A stretch of 64,000 nt of DNA from Toxoplasma gondii ME49. Taxonomy: Eukaryota; Apicomplexa; Conoidasida; Eucoccidiorida; Sarcocystidae. The translations under genes and the position numbers were made by a program. The notes under the pieces were generated by a model. The model saw nothing but the letters and a program-made list of their open reading frames with translations. It was not told the DNA's origin and searched no databases. Shown piece by piece: positions 24,253-36,000 of the stretch; the stretch's first letter is position 1, and each line of letters opens with the position of its first letter. The stretch spans positions 5,480,212-5,544,211 of the forward strand of contig NC_031478.1 in NCBI RefSeq assembly GCF_000006565.2, read 5' to 3'.

Positions 24253-25932
24253 TCAGGCCTGCTGCGGAAGGTTCGCGTTCGTCAGCACAGACGTCTCCAC
24301 TTTGACGCCTGCGAAGAAGATCCGAAAGCAGAGCAAGCTGAAGGATGGGAAGAACTAAAGGAAGGTTGAAGCGAACTGAGGAAAAGCGGTGAGAACCCGA
24401 CGAAAACAGGCCGCGAGAAAAGGACAAAAAGAGAGGTGAGACTCAAAAGGACAAATCCAAGAAAGGTGGTGAGGCTGAGGAGGCGTCTGCCGATAACCGA
24501 GTATAGGCCGTTCTCCCTGCTCGTTATCCTCTGAGAGATGGCTTCCCTGCAAATCACGTTTGCGGCTTTCCACGACATGTCGATGAAACACAAACAGCGA
24601 CGGCACGAATTTTACATCTAAATCGAGAGCACGGATTCTTCAAAACTCACATGCGTCTTCGAGGAGCTGGAGAATCTGCTCTTCAACTTGTTCGCGGTTT
24701 TCGCGGCTCGCGCGAATGTCGCCGCGCGCCTGCTCTCGCAGCTCTTCCAGCATCCTGCAGGGAAACGCAAAGAAGCAGATGAAGCGTACAGACGAAGTGT
24801 GAAGGAGAGAGAGATGAAGATAGAAAACGCCAGGGAACAGATCAAAGAGAATACCGACCCACTACAAGAGGGAAGACGAGCGAAAGGACAAGGACAAGAG
24901 GGAGAACAACGAAAAAAACGCGAGAAAAGAAGAGGAAGAGTACACCGGAGGAAAAAGAGAAAACAAGAGGGGAACAAAGAGCAGAATAAGGAGAACATGA
25001 CGAAGAAAACGAAGGGGAAAGAAAAACAGGAGAACGTGCGAAGGAACACGAGACAGACCAAGAGGAAGAACACAAGATGGAAGAACAGCAGACACAACAG
25101 AGAGAAGCAAAAAAGAGAACGCGGAAGCGAACGCGAGGGAAAACGAAAGAAGGGAAGAAGCAAACAGAGTGACGCGAGAAAAGGAGCGAGAGAAAGAGAG
25201 AGGGAAGACAAGACCCACACAAGTTGGAGGCATGCAGAGCGGCGTTATTAGAGGTCTGGAAGGAAAGAAGAGAATAAAGGGGGGAGAAGACGGCACAAGC
25301 AAGGCGAGATCGCAGATGACAAACGAGTGGGGGGACTTTCTTCAGAAATACCGTGTCGCGCGTACCTGCTCATCGACGCCTCGGCGTCATCGCAAATGCG
25401 GCGCTCTTGAGATATCGTCTCCTGAACGCCCTGAAAAGCTGCAAAGAAGAGGGAAAAACACGGTGCTGCCCCGGAGTCAGTCCACGCCGAAATAGAAAAC
25501 GACAGGCGCGGGTTCTGTGGTGCGGAGCAACTTCGGAGTTTCACCTGACGACCCGCGAGGAGGCAGCGCTTTCCGGAGTCTTCACTGGAGATAGAAACGA
25601 ACGGGGTAAGCGAAAAAAAGAGGAGAGAGAAAAGAAAAAAGCAGAAGAGATAGACGAAGAAAGAAGACGAGCGGAAGAGACAAAAGAAAGTGCGACACAA
25701 CCTCGACGGATCGAAAAGAGTGAAACAAGCGGATGCACATACAGCGACAGAAAGACACTCTCATACCTTCCGAGAGCAGCCGCTGGAGAGATGATTCCAG
25801 AGATTTCCTACACACAGAGCCCGCAAGACCGACTCAAGAAAAAATCTATCGAAAACAAAGGGAAAGAAGCAAATTAGATGAATCTATAGATAAGCGCAGA
25901 CGCACACGAACACATATGGGTCTGCACATGCA

Positions 25933-25968
<36 letters not shown>

Positions 25969-28003
25969 AATTATCCATAGCCATACCTACAGATGTATAT
26001 CTATAGCAGACAAAGAAGTTGATGGAAAATCCAGGCGCTTTGATATTGATATGTTCAAACAGCAGTGTGTGTATTGCCCGAGAGTGTCCTCTGCGGTGTA
26101 CATCCACCCAGTCTCATAGGTGAGTGGAGGACATCCGGCATCTCGCATGCGTCGGCGTCGATCAGCAAAAGCGGCAAAGTAGTAGAGAAAGAATGCTCTG
26201 GCTGCGTTCCAGAGGAATTGAGGCCTTTCGAATCGCCCGCAAAAGAAGGTCCTCTCCCCACAGTTCGAGTCAGGCACGCTCACCTGGAGTCTCCAAGCGC
26301 CTGGAGCACCTCTCGACACCCTTGCATAGACTCCTCAATCTCCACAACGCCTGACTCTGCTCCGCGGCGCGCGCGCGTCTTCTCTGTGCCGTGGAGACAG
26401 GAGAGGCAGGGAGAGAGATGAGCAGACGGAGCAAGGAAGGAGAAAGAGAACGGAGCGAAAGGGTCCCAGAACGCGGAGAAGGCAAAAAGCGCAGAGAGAG
26501 AGAAACACGGGAGCGTGGAGAGTGGCAAGCAGAGGAAAGAAAAACAGACGAAGTCGGTCACAGAGATTTGGAAGAGAAAGAAACGGAAAGGAGAAAGGAA
26601 GATGCAGGGGCGGCGACGAATACCGAAACCATTTTCATAGATATGGATGGCGACAGAGGTGAAGGTAGCCGCAGGCCGGTAGAACCCTGTGTCGATACAC
26701 AGATCGCCGACGAAGGGGAGGCGGAACGGTCACTGTTCTTTGGGCTGCGACGGCATTTGAAGAGTCCTTCTGTGGAATGCTTTCTTGTATCTTTCGCTTC
26801 TGCAAGGCCCCGTGGACAGCGCAGACTCCCCTTTCGCGCGTCGAGGTTCTCACCGAAGGTTTTTCTGTGCAGATCACGGACACCTTGCAGCATGCAATCC
26901 CCGTCGCTCACACACTGCTCCGCAAACGCTAAACGGGCCTGCAAAGAAAAACGCGTAGGTCCACCACGAAAGGAGACAACAACAAGCATATACAGTTGAA
27001 CAGCCATACAAAGTCACGTCCATGAAATACACAACGCATACGTACGTACGCAGATACAGATATTGCATATATATATATATTCATCCATACAGATGGACAT
27101 AAATATCTACATACGTAGGTGTATGCACACACTCACTCACCTACCCAGACACATGTTTATACGCAGATACACTACATGCCTAGGAGTTGTGTACACATGC
27201 GCACAGGCACCTATAAATATACATAAATATGTATATATAAATATGTATATATAAATATGTATATATAAATATGTATATATATATATATATATATGTCATA
27301 TGAATGTATGTACATGTATGTATGAAGAGATGCGCGTACATGTTTGTTGGCTTGCAGTTCGTCTTTGATGAGCCTCTCGGCCATGCCGGCGCTTCCAAGG
27401 AAACCGGAGACAGGGAGGTCTCGCCGCAGGCGCAGAGCGGCAAGTCGGTCGTTGAGAGAATTCACCTCCTGTTGCTGAAGCTGCAGAGAAAGGAACTTGG
27501 GAGAGAGAAGTCGAAACCTGCTGAAGCTCGAGAAGCAGACGGCGGCGAAGGAAACCTGACACAGATCTCACGCGAGACCAAGACGGAGACAGACGACGAA
27601 AACAGCAGACACCTGCGAAGGAAGAAACAGATGCGTGGAACAGGACGGAGAGCCAGAAGCAAGCGCTTCGAGAGGAACGAGACGAAAGAGGCACGAGGTC
27701 GGAAAAGAAGGAGCAGACACTTGAAAACAAGGAGCAGAGGCGCGCCTTGAAGAAGCAGCCGAGCTGGAGAAGAGAGATGCGGCAGACGAGTACCTTGCTG
27801 CGCGTGTTGAACGCGAATCTGATTTGCGCAGCTTTCTCTTCCACGTTTTTCACTCGAACTTCGAGAGCTTCGTCGCTTGCGCTGCCCGTCATGGTGCAGG
27901 CTTTGCCGTTCCGCGGTCCCGAACGAACGGAGAAAGAAGAGGAGAGCGACGACTGGCGAGGCGAACAGCGAGAAGACGCGCGGCCCTCTCTCAAATCGGG
28001 ACT
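24253..28003 (-). CDS. SF-assemblin/beta-giardin family coiled-coil protein
   Basis: Exons on the minus strand, all in phase: 28003-27794, 27480-27340, 26938-26884, 26356-26284, 25807-25767, 25438-25366, 24754-24651 and 24308-24253 (TGA). From the ATG at 27892 this gives 213 aa. The chain is almost wholly helical with heptad spacing: ALEVRVKNVEEKAAQIRF, then AFQGVQETISQERRICDD, then VEEQILQLLEDACVKVE and a short non-helical tail. The F..V...I..ER and E..I..LLE..C..VE patterns resemble striated-fibre assemblins, which form fibres linking centrosomes or basal bodies to other structures; in Toxoplasma such proteins tie daughter buds to the centrosome. Family call is from pattern, not alignment. 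A strong acceptor at 28004 suggests the exon starts upstream of the ATG, so an N-terminal extension is likely. Confidence 0.65.
27212..27294. repeat. 14-bp AT-rich tandem repeat in SF-assemblin intron
   Basis: Several copies of a unit like AAATATGTATATAT occur in a row, followed by a short pure (AT)n run. The array lies in the intron between exons 27340 and 26938. Confidence 0.9.
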
Positions 28004-28323
28004 CTGAAAGAAGGCAAACAACGCCGCGAACAACATCCAAATCTAAGCAAACTCGAAAAACAAATTCACACGCACACATACACACACATACATACGCATC
28101 AACATATATATATATATATATATATGCATATTTGTAGTTACACAGGTGACTGTATACACAGGGAGAGACCTTTACTTTTTTCATGTTGACGTGCAACTGG
28201 AAGTAATAGAAGCGCGTATCTCCATGGAGATATGTAGAGACAGTTAACCTTCACTGTATGTAACAATAAACGCACACACAGACGTACATACATATAATAT
28301 GCAGAGACATCCATAAATCACAC

Positions 28324-28504
28324 CTGGGATCGTCTCCAAGGACACTTGGTGGGCTTTGAGGAGACTGATCATCTGAACGGAAGAAACGCTCAAAGGCGCA
28401 CCGCCTCGCTCGACCTCTCTTCGACCTTCAAGATCTCTCAATATCAATCTTTCTCAGCCTACCCCCGATTCTCTCTACCTCACTCTCACACATACATGAA
28501 CATA

Positions 28505-28538
<34 letters not shown>

Positions 28539-30331
28539 TACATTAGTACGCATGTACTCATATATATAGAGATATATAGATATAGATATATCGAATCAGC
28601 TGCACTCAAAGACTGCCCTGAGAGGAGAGGCAGGACGGAGAAGAGCTATGAGAGGAGACGAGAAAGCTGTTTCCATGTCGGAAGCACGAGCAGGCGGAGA
28701 GACGCACTTGGCGAGTTGGACGAGACTCGCTTTCTCGAGCAGATCGGTTTGCGCGCAAGTACAGCTCTCGGAGAGAAGACACGCGAGAAGAGAGCGGAGG
28801 CAGAGATGCATTCCTCGACGCGTAGGAAGACGCAGGCGTCGACGTCGAGACGACAGGAGCTTCTTCGCGCTTCCTGTCGGAGACGGGAGAGCGCGGCGAG
28901 CAGGACACCTGCGGAGGAGAGGGAGAGGGCGGAGCAGAGGAAGTCGCAGGCGAGAGAGGCGGAGACAGCAGAAGATCGGCGGCTCTCAGCTTCGCCTGGA
29001 AGCGCCGCAGCTTCTGCTCGTAGGCGGCCTGGCGGAGAGAGGCGCTGCGCCGAGACTGAGGCGAAGGTGCGTCGGGCCAGAAGAGAGGCGGCTGCCTTCG
29101 AGCCGGCGAGTTTCGTCGACGAGAAGAAGGCAGGGAAGGAGAAGGTTCTCGAGTGGAAGACGAAGGCCGGCGTGGAGAGGAGAGCCTGCCGTCGGGAGAA
29201 GACGTGGAAGAAGACGAGGGCGAGGGAGGCGCGAGACGCCGAGAAGAGGAGAAAGAAAGAAGCGAAGACTGAGACGCATTCAAGAGAGAAGGAGAGGACT
29301 GCTTCTCGCGCGCGGCTCTCGGACTCGACCCTCGCCTCGACCGTCCCCGGAGCGTCTCCTCCAAGCGGTCGCGGAGCAGCGCCGTCGACAGCGAACGCGG
29401 CGGCAGACGCGAAGACTCTTGCGAAGCAAGGGAAGAGGCGCGGACGAAGGGAGGCCTTGCGGAAGAGAATGTGGAAGAAGAAAAGGAAGAAGGAAAACGC
29501 GAGCGGGACGGCCCAGGCATGTCGAGAAGAGGCGGGAGGAACATCGAGCGGACGAGAACGCGGACACAGAGTTTGGAGACGCAATCGGATTCCGAGAGGA
29601 TGCGGTGTACGTCCACCTGAGGAAATGGTGCGTAGGGAGGAAGAGACGCCCGCGACGTTGCGAGTCCTTGTGCATAGTTCTGACGGACGAAAAAGCGCTG
29701 GATGGTGGAAACGGCAGAGAGAGGCGAAGACAGAGAGGCGCTGCCCGGACGCCGCCCGACGAAGCCTGGAGCTGACGAGGCGCTGAGACTCTTTGCGCGG
29801 CAAAAATTCGTCGAGAAAAAACCCTGTGCTACAAGGTGGAGGGAAGGCGTCCCAGAGCTGAACGCGAGCAGGGGGACGCGGGCGGCTAGAAGAACACGGA
29901 GAGCAGTCTCCGCAACCTCGGCGCCGTCGAGACTTCGCTTCTGGGAGTCTCCTCGCCAGGAGAGAGACGAGGAGGGAAAAGAAGCGAAAGGAAACGGAGG
30001 CAAGACGAACGCAGACGAACGCAGGACCCGACGAAGGCGGAAGGCCGCAGCGCGAAGACAGCCAAGAGAAAACGCAGGCAGAGAAGGTCAAGACACGCGG
30101 GAGAGGCGGGAGAGGTGAGGCGAGGCGAAAAGGAGGGGAGAGCGCAGAGAAAGGGGGGAAAGACGAATCGAGGAGGACGGATTGAAGACGCACTGGAAGA
30201 AACTAAGATGCAGAAGCAGAGTGAATGGAAGAAGACTTTTCTTGACCAACACTCAAAACCGCCTCGCAGGCCTGTGCCGCCCTCGACTCGGCGCGCGCCG
30301 AAGCAGCAGAAACGGGGATTTTCTGACGCAT
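28324..30331 (-). CDS. Probable N-terminal exons of the SF-assemblin gene, or a separate hypothetical protein
   Basis: Three exons agree in phase: 30331-30247 (ATG), 29951-28708 and 28372-28324. The large middle exon is open for 414 codons, rich in Ser, Arg and Pro, with a more ordered stretch near its start (IQRFFVRQNYAQGLATS) and helices near its end (LRQAAYEQKLRRFQAKLRA). The small exon adds MISLLKAHQVSLETIPG and then meets a good CAG|GTGTGA donor. That donor leaves phase 1, while the next strong acceptor at 28004 needs phase 0. A weaker donor two bases later (GGT|GTGATT) would fit. It is therefore unclear whether this is one long protein with the downstream coiled coil or a separate gene. 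The first donor (GTCAAG) is also weak. Confidence 0.5.
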
Positions 30332-31049
30332 GACGCAGAGGGTGTCCGAGTCTCGAAAGGCGCAAGTTCCTCCTCGTGTTTGAAGAAGAGAGAGAAAGGA
30401 AGGAAGGATGGAGAAAAAGCCACGCGAAAAGTCGCACAGCACTCGAAAACTGTCTTTTTCCCCCCGGCAGTGTGTGTACAGACACCGTGAAGCGGGCGCG
30501 GGCGCATCTGAGAAAAGCGGCGGCGAACCCGACGAAAAGAAGTAACTGCGGTCGGCCCTTGGACAAGGTTTCTCGTGAAAGGCTCCAACTGACACACAGA
30601 CAAAAAGGTTCTCCGCACGCGACGAGAAAATCGACTTTTTCTGCGTCAACGACTCTCAAAAGACGCCGGCGACGGCCGAGTGCGACGTGTATATAGCTGG
30701 GAGATCTGCTGGGAAAACGCCCCCGCTGAGCTTGGTAAAAAACGCCCGAGATACACCCGTGCCTTCCGTTTTCTTCTCCTCTGTGCGCTGAGAGAAGAGA
30801 CAAGCGCGACACCCGCCGAGAGGAGAGACCGCCTTCCACCTCTACTTTTTGCGACGAGAGCCGCAGAGAGAAAAACGCGGGAAACCGAGCTCTTCGCCGA
30901 CATAGCCTTAGAGACAGCTCTTGTGACACGTCTCGAAACGCACCTGCAAATATTAGAAACCCGCATGCGTTTCACGTATTCTTCGCAAACATTCACAAGA
31001 CTTTCGGTAACCGATACAAAAGCAAACGCAGAGAGATCTAGATGCATTC

Positions 31050-31090
<41 letters not shown>
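31050..31090. repeat. (AT)n microsatellite in spacer
   Basis: Pure AT dinucleotides for about 35 bases, followed by ACATCCATATACATGCATATG-like degenerate sequence. It lies upstream of the gene that starts at 30331. Confidence 0.9.
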
Positions 31091-31092
<2 letters not shown>

Positions 31093-31325
31093 CATATACA
31101 TGCATATGCCTGCATATATATGCGTACCTATATACTCATATTTTTATGCTACGACCCATCGTTATAAAAGAACGTGGTTGTCTGTAGCTCATCACCGGAG
31201 TCATATTCAGTATCCTAGGCACTATAATGTCTCTGATTATTCGATTTGAGTTATACTAATGTGAACACTTTGTCCAGAGTATATTCGAAGAACCAGCATT
31301 TATATACAAGCTGCACAAATATCAT

Positions 31326-31395
31326 ATTCACTTCGGTAGTCTCCTTCCTAATGTTCGTCTGTACGGAACACAGGGATCGGATGCTGGTTGGTCTG
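31326..31395. repeat. Dispersed repeat, copy 2
   Basis: This matches the segment at 22937-23005: CGGTAGTCTCCTTCCTAATG, then CGTCTGTACGGAACA, GGGATCGGATG and GTTGG. Both copies are in the same orientation and outside genes. Confidence 0.75.
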
Positions 31396-32687
31396 GCACC
31401 TGTTTAGTAACTGGATGAACGCTTTTTACGCCTGGTAAGTATGGATAATACTCGACTCTTCTATAGTTTAAGGCTGTTGGGTATTTTGTTGACCTGCTGT
31501 CGAGAGAGAAGTAGAACAGACCGAAACAGATGGACACAAGTACATAAAATATGCATTCTTACGTTTATCTACACAGACAAGTGTACGGATAGAGTTTGCC
31601 CACGTATACGTTTAAGGCGCCTATACACAAATATACACGTGTGTAAATGCTCGTATGCGCATTATGTCTCCCTGCACTTCTGTGAATTTCCCTGTATATA
31701 AATAACAGGACGTCCAAGCCTGTGGAGGCCGAAACGATTGCCTGGCTTAGGACGTTGAGAGAAGGCTGAAAAGATATGAAGGAAACGAGAGTGCGTAGAG
31801 AAGCAACAAAGGGAGCGAACGACGTGAGGAAGCACAGCAGGCAGCTGCGGAACCGCGACTCTTGGAAGCGCAAAAAGCGAAGAAAGTTCAGACTGGGAAG
31901 ACGAGAGCAAATCCCAGAAACACACGCAAAACGTGGAAGTAAAAGGAAACTTTCCTCCAACGCAAAAGAAAGCACCTTCTGTTCATCGGGAAGGGTGTGA
32001 GAGAAGATCCAAACCGACGCTTTGCGACGTCGGCAAACGCGTTTGCTTTTCTCGTATGACGCACTGGAACGAATCCAAGAAAGACTATTGGTGCAAACTC
32101 GAGAATCTCCTTTTCAAGGATTACGGATAAAACAGAGGCCACAGACACCTCGGTGTCGCGCCGTCTCGGTGCGTGTCTCAAGCTATGGGTATATACACAT
32201 ATTTATATATATATATATATATCAGTGAAGGCAGTTTCGAGTGAAGTAGATGGTGAGGAAGGCTGCATGAGAAGTGTATAGATACAGACGTATGGAGACA
32301 TCGAGAGACGTGAACTGAATGGGGGATGAGAGTCCATGGCCCACGGGAGGTGTTCCACCAGCTCTGCGAAGCAGAAATTCGGAGTGTACGAACTGCTGAG
32401 AAAACGACATCTCCGGCTTTTTCTGCAGCTTAAAACTCTTGAAAAGTGACCGCCTGCAGTGACAGGTCCTATCGGGCTTCACCCTGTGAAAATTCCTCAC
32501 CAGTCAACACGGAAACCCACGGCTGCACTCTGCCGGTAGAGACACGCACTCTGCCAAGCTACACACACATCTGTATAAATGCACACTTCAATATAGGCAT
32601 GCATATCTCTATGCATATATATATATATATATGTATGTATATACATCCATATACCATACCTATATACAGATACATGCACACGCATAC

Positions 32688-32724
<37 letters not shown>

Positions 32725-33029
32725 CCAGAAGATATGTACATGGCATGTCATGAGTACGTTTGGAAAAAGCTCGCGTGTCTCTTTTTCATGAGACCATTAG
32801 TCCTCGTTTGCCTCCTCACCAAAACAGACACCGAACAGAAAAAAAACTTCGGCGCTCGATGCATGCGCATCCCGGTCTGGAAGCGTCTGCTGTCTGGGCA
32901 CCTCCCTGGAGGCGCGGATCTCCCTGGTTCTTCTTTCCGGAGACCTCGAGATTGGCGGCGACCCTCGCCCCAGCCACACGCTTGCCTTCCTGCACTTTAT
33001 TTCCTCTAGACTGCATGTGCTGCGCCTCC

Positions 33030-36000
33030 TCATGCGTCGTCTGAGTCTGCGACAGCCTCCGGTCCTGCCTCAGATGCTTCTTCTTCTTCACTGGAGACTT
33101 CTGGGTACCCGAAGAGGTCGCCGGAAGGCAAGCGAACGCTCCAGTGGGCTCTGCACTCTTTTCTGAAGTTGTCCAGAGAAAGCTCGTCGCGGAGACGGGA
33201 TGTCGGCCTCACGCAGCTCAGCTGCACGCGAAAACAAGAGACATCTGCGTCCCTGGTTCAAACCTGCGCATCGACGACGACTGCAGCTGCGCCGAAAGAC
33301 GTTCAGACTGCCCCGAGGACACCTTGGAGAGATTCATCCGCGACAACAGGATGTGAGCGAGAAGGCAATTTCTACGTGAGAGGAGAAGGGAGAGACAGCA
33401 TGAGAGAGGACAGAGGTGCGGCGACTGTTTTCGCCGCGATTTCTCGAGATGCAGCGAAACGCAGTCCAGCAACAAAGTCGCATCTGCTCGCAGGCTTCAG
33501 TCCCAGGAAAGAATCTCGACTCGGCCATGCCGCACACCTGCTGAGAATTCGAATCCGACGACGCGCCGCTGGCAAAGGAAAGATATTTCAAGAGGCGACA
33601 CTCGAGGAGGAAATCCCAGAGCGTTTCCAAACCTACGCATGAAGAACAGAGAGGGACAATCGACAGCGTGCGCCTCAAAAGAAAAACGGAAAGCCAGCGA
33701 CGTCGCTTGGAGCAGAAACATCACCTCCTTCGCCTCGCGAAGAAGAAGGAAAGTCGAAACGACCAGGCGGAACACAGTCGATGCATGCACCTCGCTCACA
33801 CGAAGCAGGAGAGGCCATGCGCGCAGAGGCTCGTACGCACCCTCCTGAACTGCGAAGTGACAAACAGTGCAGACGCAGTGCACTTCCTCAAGAAAGTACT
33901 GAAGTACCGAACTCAAAAAACAGAGATCAAGAGGTCGAAGAAGCTTTTGCGGAGAACTGACATGCAAAGACGCAAAAAAAGAAGATCACCAGCAAAAGCG
34001 TCATACTGGGTCGATCCTGACATGGATGCGAAAGGGAAGGTAGCACACAGGTGTATTTATTAAAGAGGAAGTTCCTGTTAGACGCTGCACACCGAACGCT
34101 CTTTCAACTACAGTATTTTCTGAAACACAGAAAAGGTTCAGTTGAATCATACTTATTTTTCCCTCCAGTTGTTTTGAGATACAGACAACCGAGTTCTTTA
34201 TGATTCCAGTACACCGCGACCCTCCTGGACTGGCAAAGGGTCGCTCCTAATTCGAGGATGAACTTTTTTGCCGATCAAACTCCATGGCAGGGCCTCAAAT
34301 TGGTTATCAGTTTCCGAGCCTGGTACACACCGAGCCTCGCATGCAGACGCATGCACCAGCATAGAAACGCCCACGCAAACTCATCCACACTCAGAAAAAA
34401 GTGTGGTTTCGAGCCGCAACCAGGAAGAAGCGGTTACACAGATACACATGCAATTACTCTCGAATATACACTCAAAAGAATTATATCTATTTCTAAATGC
34501 ATGCATACATCCACGGATCTCGCAGGGAGAGTGCGTGCACCGAGGAATCCCCGTCTGGCTTTTGCGTTCTCTCCGGTGCGAGTCTTACGCGGCGGGGACT
34601 CTTTGAGAGACTTGCCGAGGACTTTTTGGTTTTCTGGGAGAGCGAGACCTGCGAGGTCGGCCTCTGCACAAGCAGTTCGACAAGAAGCTCTGTGCATGCA
34701 GCAAACAACGAAGAGTGCCTCTTGAGAAAGAGAAGTCGCTCTCGTTTGACGGCAAGTGAACTGTGATGAATTCTTCTCTTCTTGTCGCTCTACGATAATG
34801 GAATCTGCGCGGGTCTCCGTCCGGTCTCCGACCTGCCTGCTTCTACGGACCACAATGGACTGGCGATGTTTCTTTACGCTTTTTGGTTCACACTTCATGC
34901 ATGCTGTTGTCGACGCTATCGTGGGTTCCTTGAATATGGAGAAAACACATGGGCTCCACGCTTGCCAGTATGAAGTTTGAAGCTGCGAGGAAATGCGGAG
35001 ATCAGACCAGATATCGAAATAGAAACGCACTTTCTACGTCTCCGTGCGACGACATTCCCTTTGTTTGCTCATGGCGAGCAGCCTCAACCCCCCCCCCCCC
35101 AAACTCGCGTGTATGCACACTGGCAACGGGAGGCTTGTCGACACTCCACATCCATTGAAATGAATTCACCACAGAAATCAACGCGCCCGCATCTACACAA
35201 ACGGGTGCTTGCATGCATGTATACATATATATATATATATATAAGTATATACATATATATACATACACACATATGAGTATATATATATATATATACATAT
35301 GTATTTGTGTGGATGCGTAGAGTGTGGAAAAAAGATTAAATGCAGATGTGTGTAGTGGACGTTGAGAGAAACTGGCAGACGCGCGCGCTCTGCAGAGAGA
35401 CAACCTCTCGGGTGCCACAAACGTGGAGACTCGCCCCGCGCCTGAATCTGCATGCGCGTGTTGAAGGAATGCAAATGGAGACGGAGAGACGGCGAAGAAG
35501 ATAAAAGTTGAGAAGGAAAAGGGAACTGGAGATACTGAGGGCGAAGAAACAAGTTCACAGAAGAGTGTGTGTCCTCGCGATTCCGTCCTCTCAGCGCTTT
35601 CTCCTTGTTTCTCGAAACTGCTCACCCGAGAAGTCGCGAATCATGTCCGAGCGGCCACAGGCAGTCAAGTAGCCTTTCAATTCTGTCACGTGGAGAGAGC
35701 CTCTGCACGCAATAAATCCCGGAACGAGGAAGAGCAGGAAGCCCCGCAGCTGGTGTTCGCCTGCAAAAGAGAGGGAGAAGTCGAGCGACGAAGGTGAAGT
35801 GTGTGTGTGTGTGTATGTGGTGAGAGAAAAGAAGCATGCGGGGGGAAAGCGAGAGTTCCACGGTGCAAGAAATGTTTCTCAGGAGGTGCACTCGCGTCGA
35901 CTTCTGCAGCGACGACCCACTGAGGCTCCTCCGACAGATGCGCATTTGCATCCGAAAAACACGCAAAACGTCGAGGGCATACCAATTCTCTCTGTCTCCC

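Larger units (their letters stand above)
30332..33029. other. Spacer between two minus-strand genes
   Basis: This region holds the promoter and leader of the gene starting at 30331 and the 3' flank of the gene ending at 33030. It contains (AT)n tracts at 31050-31090, 32600-32640 and 32693-32720, and the second dispersed-repeat copy. No frame with coding-like composition and matching splice sites was found. Confidence 0.55.

Noticed and set aside
28646..30193. A 515-codon minus-strand frame
   Set aside because: It overlaps the 28708-29951 exon in a shifted frame; the chosen frame has better codon composition and splice phases on both sides.
34216..34244. 8-bp inverted repeat GCGACCCT / AGGGTCGC with a 13-base loop
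   Set aside because: It is short, lies in an intron of the MAGE-domain gene and is within what chance allows over 64 kb.
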